Assembly (NCBI GenBank): GCA_946902985.2
Contig: OX336399.1
Span: 160,022,411 to 160,086,410, forward strand
Direction of reading: 5' to 3'
DNA length: 64,000 nucleotides
From: Meconema thalassinum
Lineage: Eukaryota; Arthropoda; Insecta; Orthoptera; Tettigoniidae
Part shown: positions 1-10,627 of the stretch, in pieces
Position numbering within the stretch: the first letter of the stretch is position 1
How the letters are laid out: the number at the start of each line of letters is the position of its first letter
The notes under the pieces: generated by a model
What the model was told of the DNA's origin: nothing
Seen by the model: only the letters and a program-made list of their open reading frames with translations
Database searches by the model: none
Position numbers and translations under genes: made by a program

Positions 1-168
1 TGAAGGGATAGTCATTGGGGAGTTTTGCTGCCTGCTTTTCGACTGCCCTGCTTTTCGACTGCCCTGCTTTTGAAAGAGAGATACTTATTATAAAATGTCA
101 CCTGAGTTAATGCATTAATGGACTGACTAAACCTCTGCATCCTATATTTTAACAACCATGATATCAAT

Positions 169-556
169 GCTTGCCACGGTGGGTGAGTGGTTATAGTGTC
201 GGACTACCAACCCCAAGATTGCAGGTTCGCCCATGGTCGTGGTAAGTGATTTTTGAAGGCGACAAAAATCACGACACTCATGTCATACGTTGTTGGCATG
301 TTAAAGAACCCATTTGAATTCAGTAGGCCGTGTTCAATGTCAAAATTAATCTCGGGATTTTCCCCAACACAAAGTTCCTCCATTCTCTACTTGAAAGCGC
401 TGTAGTGTCAAGGAGTTTAGATATCTAACCTCCTTGACTTTCATAGCGTTCAAAGGAACGACGAATATCGACATGCAAGCTACCCTCTGGGTGTCAATTA
501 ACAAAGCTTGCACGAGGCACCCGAGGCCATACGATATTATTATTATTATTAATGCT
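169..556 (+). repeat. tRNA-derived SINE, family A, copy 1
   Basis: A tRNA-like head (GTGAGTGGTTATAGTG as A box region, GCAGGTTCGCCC as B box region) is followed by a body rich in GGCATGTTAAAGAACCC and a 3' run of ATT triplets. Two more copies occur at 57425-57832 (minus) and 62672-62950 (plus). The promoter boxes and the simple 3' tail indicate a pol III SINE; the family name is unknown to me. Confidence 0.8.
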
Positions 557-1251
557 GCAACGAAGATCCTTGTGTACAACTCAGTTGTAGTTCCCACCTT
601 ACTTAACGGATCTGAATCTTGGACATGCTACAGACGTAATTTTAACAAGCTGGAGCAATATCACCAGTGTTGTTTGAGGAGAATTCTTCGTGTGACATGA
701 CATGGCAAGACAAGTCACAAACACCAGCATTCTCGAAGAAGCACAGACTACCAGTGTTGAAGCCATGCTTTTAAAACGTCAGCTGCGATGGACACGTAAT
801 CCGCATGCCCAATAATCGCATTCCCAAGCAGGTGTTTTTGCTCTGAACTAACTGAGGGCAAGCTCTGTGTGGGATGCCCGAGGAAGCGATTCTGACTTAC
901 TCAAGGCTAATATGCATATGTGCGACATTGATATCAACAACTGGGAGACCTTAGCCTTTGATCGCTCATCCTGGAGATCACTTGTTCATCATGGTGCGAT
1001 ACTTTTTTGAAGAAATCCGCCGACGTATGGTAGGAGATCGAAGGCAGCGCAGAAAGAACAGTGCGTTCATTAGAAAAAAAGAGAGGAATGCGGTTGTCTC
1101 ACCTGGACCTGATACTACCTGTCATCACTACGAAAATCTGTCTCTCCCCACATTGGGCTTTATAGCCACCTCCGGACTCGTCAATGAAGAGTTATTCGGC
1201 ATTGGAAGGCCAACCTACTCGAGACGAGTGTTTGCTATCATCATATTTTAA
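548..1251 (+). pseudogene. LINE reverse transcriptase C-terminal fragment
   Basis: The translation resembles the region just after the RT domain of non-LTR retrotransposon ORF2 proteins: a LYNSVVVP-like stretch, then GSESWTCYRR (family motif G[AS]E[TS]W), then a C..C..RILR block. Further on, in other frames, come GHVIRMPNNRIPKQV and a DINNWETLAFDRSSWR block, which are typical LINE C-terminal motifs. At least two frame changes near 700 and 840 show that it is dead. It starts where the SINE tail ends, so the SINE may have been inserted into it or may adjoin it. Confidence 0.75.
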
Positions 1252-2011
1252 AAATCATGTTGTTACTCTCATTTTCTTACAATCATTCATCATATCTTCC
1301 ATAAGTTATTATAATGTTATAAAAGTACTGTTGTAAATATTGTGTAACTGTCGAACTATATATTACCCTATTATGCTACGCATAAAAGGGTTCCTCTGCG
1401 TTAGAAACTCAATAAGGAAATTAATAATACATTAAATTAAATACTGTAGTTCTTTTTTTCGGATGCTTTAATGCTTTAAAATTTGTCAGTAATAATTACT
1501 AAAACTTGTTTTTGTGGGGCAGAGACTCAGTGGGTGTCACCAGGTTTAATAGTGTTTTATGTTATACGATGTCGAAATGTAAATATTATATGTAAGAAAA
1601 CGGTATCATAACGAGGGTCATTATAACACTATTTTTCATTATGAAAGAGTTTCTCCCACCAATCAGAGCTCAAAAAACAGTTGTGTGACCAATTAGGTAA
1701 GAATAGCATCGCGCACCTGCGCCGACGTCCGTGCCCCTATTTTAAATTTCACTGCGTGGCTAGTGTCATAGTGGGGTATTCGAGGAGGCCATGGTCAAAT
1801 ACAAGGTATTCTCTGCGTCCCATACGCTCTGTTCAGTACCGGTACATAAAACTGGCGAAATCTTGACAGATATTTATGATTATTTAATTATTTATGTTCG
1901 AACATAAAATAGTTACAATTATCGTCGAACATAAACAGTCGTATGCAATTCGCCTATAATGGTAATTAAGACACTAGTATCAAACATTATGATAGATAAA
2001 AGATAATCACA
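1252..2011. other. AT-rich spacer, no gene seen
   Basis: I see no coding signal or recognisable repeat. An 18-bp perfect palindrome (TTTATGTTCGAACATAAA) lies at 1891-1908, with a related GTCGAACATAAA about 30 bp downstream. Confidence 0.5.
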
Positions 2012-2630
2012 GAGGTGAATAGGTTCTGTTTGTTGGGATCAACCATTAGTAGTAGTGGCTCTAGCAGTCAAGAGATTCGCCGAAGACTTGCCCTAGGAAG
2101 AGCAGCTTTTAAAGGCCTGAATAAGATCTTCAAGTGTTCCGATGTTTCTTTGCCTACTAAAATTAGGATGGTCAAGGCACTAGTCTTTCCCATAGCTGCA
2201 TGTGGTTGCGAAAGCTGGACCATAAGGAAACGAGATAGGAAGTATATTGATGCTTTTGAGCTCTGGTGTTGGAGAAGGATACTGCATATTCCTTGGACAG
2301 CCAAAAGACAAATGTATGGGTGATTCAAAAAATCAAACCAGATCTGTCTCTTGAAGCATTAATAACACGATTACAGCTGTCATATTTTCGACACAATTAT
2401 GAGGCGTTCTGATTCGTTGGAAAAGACAATTATGCTTGGAAAGGTGGAAGGGTATCGGAGACGAGGGCGGCCAGCATTGAGATGGATCGACTCCATCAAA
2501 TCCAACAAGAATATGTCACTGAAGGATCTGAAGTATATGGCTGAAGACCGAATCATATGGAGACAGTCCATCCATGCAGTCGCTAGGAGTCGACGCTGAC
2601 TTGATGGCACCTGATCATCATCATCATCAT
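2012..2630 (+). pseudogene. LINE C-terminal fragment with ATC-repeat tail
   Basis: Reading on the plus strand gives GSTISS, an IRRRLALGRAAF stretch, GCESWTIRKRD, then FELWCWRRIL. After a frame break comes GYRRRGRPALRWIDSI and a W.Q..H.VARSRR end. This order (YLG, ESW, WCWRR, GRP, W) is the standard C-terminal series of RTE-like non-LTR ORFs. The 3' end runs into a short ATC repeat, as in LINE tails. It is 5'-truncated and frameshifted near 2320. Confidence 0.8.
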
Positions 2631-2739
2631 TTTGGAAATTATAATACTCGCTTCGCTTGTTTTATAGACATAGTAGAGTCTTAATTATTGCCATTATAGG
2701 CCCGTTGCATAATGTACTATTGTAGACCTACTTGTCTTG

Positions 2740-2779
2740 AATCTTAGGGGCAGTTAACCTCGTAGTTCCGCCCCTCAAA

Positions 2780-2836
<57 letters not shown>
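2740..2836 (+). repeat. SINE/LINE 3' tail with (CTA)n microsatellite
   Basis: A GGGGCAGTTAACCTCGTAG tail motif, related to the one near 37415-37445, is followed by an uninterrupted CTA triplet run at 2781-2836 (about 18 repeats). Confidence 0.8.
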
Positions 2837-2853
2837 GTCTTGCATCTTTTGAT

Positions 2854-2887
2854 CTGATGATGCTCGCTTGTCGAGCGAAACATGTCA
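2854..2887 (+). ncRNA. Hammerhead-ribozyme-like core
   Basis: CTGATGA (2854-2860) is followed by a potential stem II, GCTCG/CGAGC with a short loop, then GAAAC (2877-2881) and ATGTC. This is the order of conserved boxes in minimal type I hammerheads known from Penelope-like retroelements and retrozymes. Stem I pairing is weak here, so activity is doubtful. I do not see a Penelope reverse transcriptase next to it. Confidence 0.45.
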
Positions 2888-2976
2888 TACCTTAGTTTTC
2901 TTTTTCTTTTTCTTCAATAGTCCGTAACGATCACATGTAATTTATTTCAGGTTATTTTTCACATATTCCAGTAATA

Positions 2977-3533
2977 CATGGTGTCCACAGGCAGGAAAAG
3001 TCAGGAATTTTGGTTTTGGTCGGGAAAAGTCAGAAAAAAGTGTGAAAAAATGGCGCGAGTGTGGAAGAAATGGCAAAAAGTATTAGTCAGGAATGTTATA
3101 TTAACCATACAGTATTTTGTGTTTTATAGTCATATTTTGATATTACTAGTTCAACTAATCTCTGAAGATAAAAAGCAATAACTCGCTGGACATAATGATA
3201 AGTTTCCATTTTGACAGTAAATCATGGTAAAAACCTCTTCTACCTATTTTGTGTACGCTTTTATTGGCGTTGGTGTAGGGATGTGGCGACCCCATCGCCC
3301 AGCACATTGCACTACGTGTCTGCAATCAGCCTCTAAAATATTGTGACTTGACATTCATAAACAAGAAAATTTAAATGCCAATCACTTGATATTTCTTATT
3401 TCCATAATGGCAATTCTGATATACCTTTTTCCGATGTTACGATGACTTCGAGTCAGGAATTCTGTTGAAAAGTGGTCAGGAAAAGTCGGGAATAGTCAGA
3501 AAAATTAACATTGAAAATTCTGTGGACACCATG
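2977..3533. mobile_element. CATGG-terminated MITE, copy 1
   Basis: The 557-bp unit starts CATGGTGTCCACAG and ends with its reverse complement, CTGTGGACACCATG. TAATA flanks both sides (2972-2976 and 3534-3538), which looks like a target duplication. The interior carries repeated GGAAAAGTC-type motifs near both ends and no coding capacity. A relative with GGTGGCCAC in place of GGTGTCCAC lies at 9423-10027. The superfamily is not assigned. Confidence 0.75.
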
Positions 3534-3762
3534 TAATAGGAAATATTTAGTGTTGACCGACTGCAAGTTAGTAAAGAAAGCCCATATATCAAGCCCTGCG
3601 CGGATGCGGATATCTGCGGATAAAACCGCGGATATCCGCAACATTTTTCGCCATGCGGATATACTTTGCATGTCTTTGCGGATAGCGGATAAGCTGCGGA
3701 TAATGTTTGGAATAAATTTGCGGATAGTTTTTAGAATACAATCCGAACTTGTTGAATATCAT

Positions 3763-4985
3763 GGGGAAAGTTGAGTAATTGTGCGAAGCGGGTAATCGTG
3801 CGCATCTATGTTTTTCGAGTTGGCAGTACAACTAGCAACTCAGTTCACTGCTACCCTAAAGCTGTCATCGTACCTATCAGATAGGGACAGTCAGCATGAT
3901 GCCAGTCGCTATGTGATAACCGGAGACTTGGATGAAGAAACTTAACACGTTGCATGTTATTATCTGTAGCCAGCAAATAAGAAGGCAAGCCTACAGTTGT
4001 GATCCAATTATTTAAAATTAAATGTAGTTTTAAATGCCAGTGTACAGTGTTTTTTCATGTATTTATTTTTCAATATAATAGATCAGTTTACCGGGATTCA
4101 GTGAGTTACGTTTTAAAAGCAGAGTAATGGTGCGCAAATCATATATGATACAAGTACTACAAATACAACGCGACATTAATGGCAAAATATTTCGTGTTTG
4201 TTCCCCAGATGCCAAGAAATTATACGCGGAAAACTGAGAAAAACTCCTACCCAGCAGAAAATGTGCAGAAATCTCGACGTGCAGTTAGGGATGATGGGAA
4301 GAAAATAAGGGAAGTGGGGAGAAGTTTCAACATTCCCCAGTCAATCCTACCAAAGCAGTTGCTGCAAAATTGTCTTGCTCCACCTCGTCTAGTCCGTAAA
4401 GCTGTTTTACCAACGAAATGGAGTCATAATTATCCGAATACCTTTTGACATTGGCAACATTATTTTATGGCTTAACGCCCACAAAGCTTGTCAGACGGTT
4501 CTAGTTCACGTTTGCAGAGGAGAATAAGATTCTCCATAATTTCCATAAAGTTAAAAGTCTAGCAGGCAAATATTGGTTGTATGAGTTCTTGAAGAGATAT
4601 CCTGCATTAACTTTGAGACAACCTGAAAGAACAAGCCTAAATTCGATTGCCTCCTGCTGACGAATCGAAGATATTTTATTCTAATATCCAAAACTGCGGA
4701 AATTTAGTTCATTGCATTGTTATGCTTTTGTAAAAGGCATTGCAATATTCTTATGTTAATGCACAGTGCAAGTTTCTGTCAATTCACATTGTATTAGTGT
4801 GGCTTTCCAACACTCTTCCCATGCGCACAATTTCCCAACCCATGCGCATGATTATCCTGCAGGGTGGGTAATCGTGCGCAAATGCATATTTGCGAGATTT
4901 CGAATTAACTGCTGCTGTGTTATCTATTATGTCATCATCACAAGACCGATTCTAGCTTAAGTGCGCACAATTCCCCCACTATCCC
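3763..4985 (+). mobile_element. Decayed pogo-like element nested in the hAT-like element
   Basis: The left end (3763-3784) and the reverse complement of the right end (4964-4985) agree at about 18 of 22 positions and share the motif AATTGTGCG. Between them is a relic of a pogo-type transposase N-terminus. The element lies wholly inside the GCGGAT-flanked hAT-like unit, so it inserted second. Confidence 0.65.
4209..4700 (+). pseudogene. Pogo/CENP-B-like transposase N-terminal relic
   Basis: From the ATG at 4209 the reading gives MPRNYTRKTEK, then VRDDGKKIREVGRSFNIP, which matches the psq-type helix-turn-helix of pogo transposases. After a break, a reading from about 4507 gives LAGKYWLYEFLKRYPALTL then RQPE, the CENP-B HTH motif. 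The DDE catalytic domain is absent and there are several frame breaks. In life the family binds transposon ends through these two HTH modules. Confidence 0.75.
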
Positions 4986-5998
4986 TTACTAGGGCCCGGA
5001 TGTTTATGACATATCATATTTTTCCGTTATGGTTTTTCATGGCAAATGTAAGATGATGATTTACGCTAATCCCATTCAAATTATGTCATTAAGCATAATC
5101 AACACTCCGAACTGAAAAGGTTTGCAATTCTGGTTGTGTAACATTCATTTTAGACATAGCACATGACATACTGTACAGTACATAGCCTAAGGGTTCGACT
5201 TGCTGTTCAAATGTCTAAAAGATAAAGTATAAAGCAACACATTGAAAATATTATTGAATATGCCAGTAGATTCGGATAACAAACGTGTGGGTAAAAGTCG
5301 CGTGGATGCGGATAAAAGTCGTGCGGATGCGGGGCGGATAACAGTCGTGCGGATAAGGTTGGTCTATCCGCGCAGGGCTCTACCTATAAAGAGACCACCG
5401 TGAGTTAACGTCAAGCTTTGCAGCTGAGAAAACGTGGTTAGACGTGGGTGAAGTTAATTTTGTCGCCTTAATCTTCCTGACTCGTTCATTTATTTCCTGG
5501 AAAGAATAGGCAATGCTTTTTATTGTTTTTAATTTTTATTTGGTACATTAATTTTGGTGACGGTTACAGGTTAAATACTTACTCACCAGTCGGCGCATGA
5601 CTCGCCCCATTATGACCTGACTTTGTCTTCTGTTCTAAAACACAAGGCTCCCTTTGTTGACTGTCCATCTAATTACCAAATATTTTGCATAATACTAATT
5701 TAAAAGTAAAATTTCGCTAATTTCATTGCTGTCTTCTGCATTACACACGTATGTTTCAATTGTATACCAGTCATTGCCCTCTTTTTTTCTTTCTTGAGAC
5801 TTCTAGCGGAAGTTGTTAATTTTTGAGACTCGGTTGTAATACTGTTGCACGATAGATATTTCACATGAATGTAGCATTTAGACGAAAAAAAAAACCGAAT
5901 ATAAATTAATTTTTATTTTCAATTCTTTCTACAGTAGTTGTAGGCGACCACAAGGACACAAGAGAACCAAATATATGTATATATCAATTAATTGACTT

Positions 5999-6431
5999 CA
6001 AATATAGATTCAGGTATTGGGAAGTCATTTTTGAAAGCCTTTGTCTGGAGTGTGGCGCTCTATGGATGTGAAACTTGACTGTTGGCTCAGCAGGAAAGAG
6101 AATAGAAGCGTTTGGAATGTGGTGTTACAGGAGAATGATTATCAGATGGGTAGATATGGTTACAAATGAAGAGGTATTAAGTCGAGTGGGAGAGGAGGTG
6201 TTTCTAGACTGCTAATGAAGAGATGAGATAGGTTGGTAGGACACATACTAAGACACTCGGGAATAGCAAACTTAGTTATGTAAAGAAGGGTCGAACACTA
6301 TCTGTAGGTTAAACATATTGCCTCGCATGTAAGGTGTGGTGGCTACGTAGAGATGAAACGATTAGCTCAGGACAGGAAGGCATGGAAAGCTGCACCAAAC
6401 CAGTCAAATGACAGAAGACTTCAACAACAAA
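5999..6431 (+). pseudogene. Truncated LINE copy, same family as 26644-28134
   Basis: The nucleotide sequence is close to the reverse complement of the C-terminal third of the LINE at 26644-28134, from the SFLKAFVWSVALYG region to the end. Stops, small deletions and a missing stretch after the TLRHSG-like region break it. It ends with the same AACAACAAAA-type 3' tail. It is 5'-truncated, as is usual for target-primed LINE insertions. Confidence 0.85.
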
Positions 6432-6435
6432 ACTA

Positions 6436-7069
6436 AATTAACACCAATTTTATAAAGTTAAATTGTTGTTCCATTATAGGGCCTTTGTGACATGATTTTC
6501 CTGTATTTCTTGGTATTTGAGCGAGTGTGAATTGTTTGATAACCTGTGTCATTGTGATGAATGTAAAAGTGTAAGGTGTAGGGGCCTATTCGTAATTGGG
6601 GTTAGGATTTGTGTAGGAAGTGGCCGAGGCCTCAATGTAAGATACTATCGCTGCATTTGCTTGGAGTATAAGCAAACTTCGGAAATATTTTTAGAATGGC
6701 TGAGGCAGACCTGTCTCACGAGGTTGAGTGTACCCCGTTCGACCCTCAGACCAATATTAATTGTGGTCTCGGAGTCGGAGTGGTTCCCATTTAGTTTTGC
6801 TATGGGTTTTTACCAATTTTGCGATTGTGCTCCACACAAATATCGGGATGGGACCTACCCCATATAGAATACTATTGGCTAACTGGAATATTATACACAG
6901 GCCCATATTTACCGGGGGACTAAAACTGGCAACTGCCAAGGGCAGCGGCATTTAGGGGTCGCAAAATATCTGGAAGACTGCAAAAACCAGCTCGGGCTTT
7001 AAACGTAAAGTTTCTAAAATTTCATTTTGATTTGCCCCACACAATTGAATATTCATTGTCGCACATTGG
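6436..7069. other. Spacer with a SINE fragment
   Basis: A short piece at about 6706-6765 (CACGAGGTTGAGTGTACCCC) matches the middle of SINE family E in reverse orientation. I see nothing else that I can name. Confidence 0.5.
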
Positions 7070-7080
7070 CAATGCTGATT

Positions 7081-7414
7081 GAAAATGAAAATCCACAGCC
7101 TGCTTCCAGTCTCCGACCGGGTCAGGAATGGAATGAATGAAGCCCCAATCTAGCGGCGAGGATATGAACTGTGCCGGCTGCCGAGGCCTGACGCACTCCT
7201 CTGGGGCAATGATTAAATGAATGACAGATGAAATGAATTGATAGTGGAGAGTGTTGCTGGAATGAAATTTTGACAGGGAAACCCGGAGTACCCGGAGAAA
7301 AACCTGTCTGCCTCCGTTCTGTCCAGCACAGATCTCACATGGAGTGACCGGGATTTGAACCACGGACCCAGCGGTGAGAGGCCGGCGTGCTGCCGCCTAA
7401 ACCACGGAGGCTTT
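7081..7414 (-). repeat. tRNA-derived SINE, family B, copy 1
   Basis: Reading on the minus strand, the head is GCCTCCGTGGTTTAGGCGGC (A-box-like) followed by GTGGTTCAAATCCCGG (B-box). CAATGCTGATT flanks both sides (7070-7080 and 7415-7425), an 11-bp target duplication. The second copy is at 58662-58991. Confidence 0.9.
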
Positions 7415-7446
7415 ACAATGCTGATTAAGTGACTATTTAAGAATAA

Positions 7447-7916
7447 CAGTGTCCGCAAAGTCTCTCCGCAGCGTGTGTCTTGCCTTGCGTTCCGTGTTGG
7501 GTTGGCAGCACTTCCAATGTTATGTTGTTATAAGGAAACGATTGTAATATATATACGGTACTCACCACTATCACACTATGCTCCGTTAAGTTTCCACCAG
7601 CACAGAAACCCTCTTCCACTAAAAACATACGCTCTTCAGCATTCCCACTAGACTCAGCTTACACAAGAACTTACAAGAACAAAACTTACAGCGTCAACAC
7701 TGTCACGCACAGGCACTCGCTGTCGGCAATAATGAACCGTTATTTCCCACCCTATCACTCCAGTTGAAGGGCAACACGGAACGAGTGCATGCTTATGCCA
7801 ACCGCTGCGGTGAGACTTTGCGTATACAGCGACATGATTGTGCTGCCAACCTAACACTTCCCGCGTGGCGAGACCTGTGTAGCCCGCCGCTACGGAGACA
7901 CTTTGCTAACGCTCTG
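7447..7916 (-). mobile_element. MITE with CAGTGTCCGC termini, copy 1
   Basis: The 470-bp unit has terminal inverted repeats of about 25 bp around GTCCGCAAAGTCTCTCCGC. TA follows the right end; the left flank is TAA, slightly decayed. A homologous copy in the opposite orientation lies at 30195-30624. The CAG start and TA flanks point to a Tc1/mariner-mobilised MITE. It has no coding capacity. Confidence 0.75.
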
Positions 7917-8111
7917 TATTTTAAAAAATCGTGATAGTTAACTTGCCAGAGTTGTAACTGTTCAGTCGGCCAACACGAATGCCTGAGCGGGGTGCAATGT
8001 AACAACACTCCTGAAAAATAATACATTACTGTATTATAATGGGGCAATTTTAAGATTACGCGTTTCCACCTCCCAAGCTTTCATCATCAGATCACTGATC
8101 ACTGTGTTGAG

Positions 8112-8497
8112 GTTTGAATTTTCTATGCCCAAGGTCGTGGGTTCAATCCCGGCTGAAGTAGTCGGATTTTTTAAGAGCGTTAAAAATCCTCCCATGCCTT
8201 CCTTCGGAGGGGAAGTAAAGCCGGCGGTCCCATGTCATAGATTTATGGCATGAAACCGTGCTGGCTACGATGGGTTTTAGTAGCTAAGTCCGCCGCTAGG
8301 TGTCTTGGACGGTAGCATTTGGTAGCAAAAGTAGGAACCACTTGAAAATTGATAGTGTGCAGTCATTACCTGAATCACAGATAACACACACTAATACAGC
8401 CATCACGATTAACACCGGTTATCAGACAAATTCTACACACACCCAAAATACACGGGGCTACATGACCCTAAACTAAGGAACTAACCAACCAACGGAG
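8112..8497 (+). repeat. tRNA-derived SINE, family C, copy 1
   Basis: It has a B-box-like GTGGGTTCAATCCCGG, a body with CCTTCCTTCGGAGGGGAAG, and a 3' end ACCAACCAACC. The 5' head is worn. Family C has seven copies in the window, all on the plus strand. Confidence 0.85.
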
Positions 8498-8699
8498 GTT
8501 CAAATTTATACACTAATATATTATCTAACTACAACAAATTGTATTGCGGTTTAATTGGTGTGCGTAATAAGATTCGCAGATTGAATCTAGTTATAAGGTT
8601 AGTTTGTTTTGTTTTAGGGCTTTGTGAATTACATAGGAGTACTGGATATTTAAATGGTAAGGTACTCTTGCTTAATTTGGCCGGGTCCTCCTCCTTTTG

Positions 8700-8860
8700 A
8701 AATAGGAAGCTTGCAGTTTTACGTGACCGTTAATCTCGCAATCGCGAACCACATGACCTCCTATTTTTAATACATCGAATCCTAACCACAGGACATAGCA
8801 TTTAATTTCGAAAATCGCACATGAATTGATCGGGAATCGATCACGGGTCCGTCTTGGTTA
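8700..8860 (-). repeat. Degenerate SINE, family D, copy 1
   Basis: The sequence shares GGAAGCTTGCAGTTTTACGTG, ACCACAGGACATAGCATTT and the GGGAATCGAT region with better copies at 10437-10627 and 47007-47195. The tRNA-like head is worn. Confidence 0.65.
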
Positions 8861-9010
8861 GAGCTTGGACGCTGCGCAACCACCTCCTGGTGTGATGGCT
8901 AGCGTTCTTGGCTCGATTCCCAGCTCTGGCAAGAAATTTAATCCTGGTCTGAGGGCTCGAACGGGGTACACTCAACCTCGCGAGGCAATCCTGAGAAGAG
9001 ACTCACTCAG
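8861..9010 (+). repeat. SINE family E fragment
   Basis: The stretch CTCGATTCCCAGCTCTGGC followed by GAGGGCTCGAACGGGGTAC matches the central part of family E. It abuts a LINE tail on the opposite strand. Confidence 0.65.
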
Positions 9011-9029
9011 AAAGTTTCTATGGGACATG

Positions 9030-10253
9030 AAGAACCCACACCGATCTCACAAAATGCCTCCACTGAACTCTGTTTTGGGCGAATTCCTGCCAGTTGTCCA
9101 CATTCAGATGTCTACAAAGTTTTGAGATTTCATTTGTCCAGGAACTTCGTGCTCTTCCTTCTGGCCTTTTCCCTCTTGGTTCTTCCTTAAAGATTTGTAA
9201 GACCATCCTATCATCTCCCACCCTTAGTACATGACCTGCCCATTGGAGTCTTCTGGAGTTAATGATGTTGAATATTGGTGCTTGTTGTGAAAGTGAGTGT
9301 ATGTCTTTATTTGATCTTTATTTCCACCTTTGAGATGCGGGGTCAAGAAATGGTCCAAAAATTTTCCTATACACTTTATTTTCTAAAACATGCAACTGGT
9401 GTTCTTCCTGTTTTGTTAAACTCATGGTGGCCACTACTCCTGGAAAACCTGGAAATCCTGGAAAACTTCTCGATTTTATTAGGTCTGGAAAGCTCCTGGA
9501 AAACTCCTTGAAAATGAGAAAAAAAATTGAAAAGTCTTGGAAAATAGCTACCGTTAATTATAAATATCTTTCCATCTTAAATCATACTCCTGCTGCGGAT
9601 TTGGATGAGCACTCGATCGTTAACGAAAGAAATTTCCTCAGGCTACCTGTTTCTGTGTGGGAGAACACGCGATAGTATTTTTGTAAAACATATTCAGTAT
9701 AGAAAACTTCACCGCAATAAAATTGCAGGCGGCATTGTTTTCTCTTTTTTTTAAAGCAGATATTTGAGTCACAAAGGCTTTTTTAAAACAGTTGAATTAT
9801 TTGTGTTTGGGCTTGCGTATCAATAACGCAATCACCACTAATTTTTGTCAACATCTGTATAAGTAAACCAAACACAACTGCTTTATTTTGGTCTTGAAGT
9901 AGGCAATCGATAAAGCAACCCCCCCCGACTCGCTCATATTTTGAAGTCTGGAAAAAATGAGAATTACTCCTGGAAAATTCCTGGAAAACGCCTGAAAAAT
10001 CGTTGACCGATTTGAGTGGCCACCATGTAAAACTCCACGATTCTGCACTGAGTTTTTTGGTCATTAATTCTATGGCCTAATTTTAAAGCTATCTCCTCAT
10101 TTCTTCATATGAGAACGATATCATCTGCGTATGCAAGCACTTTATGATACTGTTCGAGATGCATCTCAGCCGGAACAAATTCTAGTGATCTGATAACTTT
10201 CGAGAGCAATGTTGAAGTGAAGATGGGACAGAGCATCGCCCTGAGAAGAGATA
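9030..10253 (-). pseudogene. LINE reverse transcriptase relic split by a MITE
   Basis: The minus-strand reading starts near 10253 with a GDALS-like block and then LAYADDIVLI, the RT catalytic motif. It continues to a KKLSAESWS stretch at 10029. After the MITE it resumes with LTKQEEHQL, a KVYRKIFGP block, RRLQWAGHVLRV and a final GRARSSWTNEI...W stretch. The join across the MITE restores the usual ESW-LTKQ series of this LINE class. There is an internal loss between YADD and ESW, with stops and frameshifts. Confidence 0.8.
9423..10027. mobile_element. CATGG-terminated MITE, copy 2, inside the LINE
   Basis: The 605-bp unit starts CATGGTGGCCACT and ends AGTGGCCACCATG. TAAACT (9417-9422) and TAAAACT (10028-10034) flank it, an imperfect target duplication. 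CCTGGAAAA motifs recur inside both ends. Its insertion splits a LINE reading between the ESW and LTKQ blocks, which makes the boundaries firm. Confidence 0.85.
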
Positions 10254-10269
10254 AGATTATTTCGCACCT

Positions 10270-10365
10270 CAGCTATCTTGGAAGATTTCCGAGGTCTCTC
10301 CAGTCAAATGCCGGCATGGCTTTTAACGTAACGCCTCGGCCGCCTCCTTCCCAATCCCCACCTGA
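10270..10365 (+). repeat. SINE body fragment
   Basis: GTCAAATGCCGGCATGG followed by CGGCCGCCTCCTTCCC matches the 3' body of family E SINEs (compare 59870-59930). Confidence 0.55.
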
Positions 10366-10436
10366 ATTCCAAATTTACACACTACTGGAGTCAATATAAT
10401 AACACTGGTTATCAGACAATTTATATATTTTATATG

Positions 10437-10627
10437 TGGAAGGAAGCTTGTAGTTTTACTTGCCCATTAATCATGCGATCATGAGCACGAGACCTCCTTT
10501 TTACGAGGAATCCGAACCACAGGACATGGCATTTAACTTCGAAAATCTCGCATGTATTGGCCGTGAATCGAACCTGGTCAACCTTGGTGGGAGGCAAATT
10601 GCTTGACCGCTGCGCCACCACACCTGT
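10437..10627 (-). repeat. tRNA-derived SINE, family D, copy 2
   Basis: The minus-strand head GTGTGGTGGCGCAGCGGTC carries an A-box-like TGGCGCAGCGG, with a CAGGTTCGATTCACGGCC B-box region. The body includes GTCCTGTGGTTCGGATTCC, and it ends in CTTCCTTCC. Confidence 0.85.

Larger units (their letters stand above)
3589..5382. mobile_element. hAT-like element with GCGGAT subterminal repeats
   Basis: The ends are TCAAGCCCTGCGCGGA and its near reverse complement TCCGCGCAGGGCTCTA. Flanking 8-mers CCCATATA (3581-3588) and CCTATAAA (5383-5390) match at 6 of 8 positions, as expected for an old hAT target duplication. Both subterminal regions are packed with GCGGATA-type motifs (3600-3730 and 5265-5375), probably transposase-binding repeats. 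No hAT transposase is visible. The middle is occupied by a pogo-like relic. Confidence 0.65.

Noticed and set aside
7081..7414. A and B boxes as a possible functional tRNA gene
   Set aside because: No cloverleaf with an acceptor stem; copies carry target duplications and share a long non-tRNA body, so this is a SINE. The same applies to the other tRNA-like heads.
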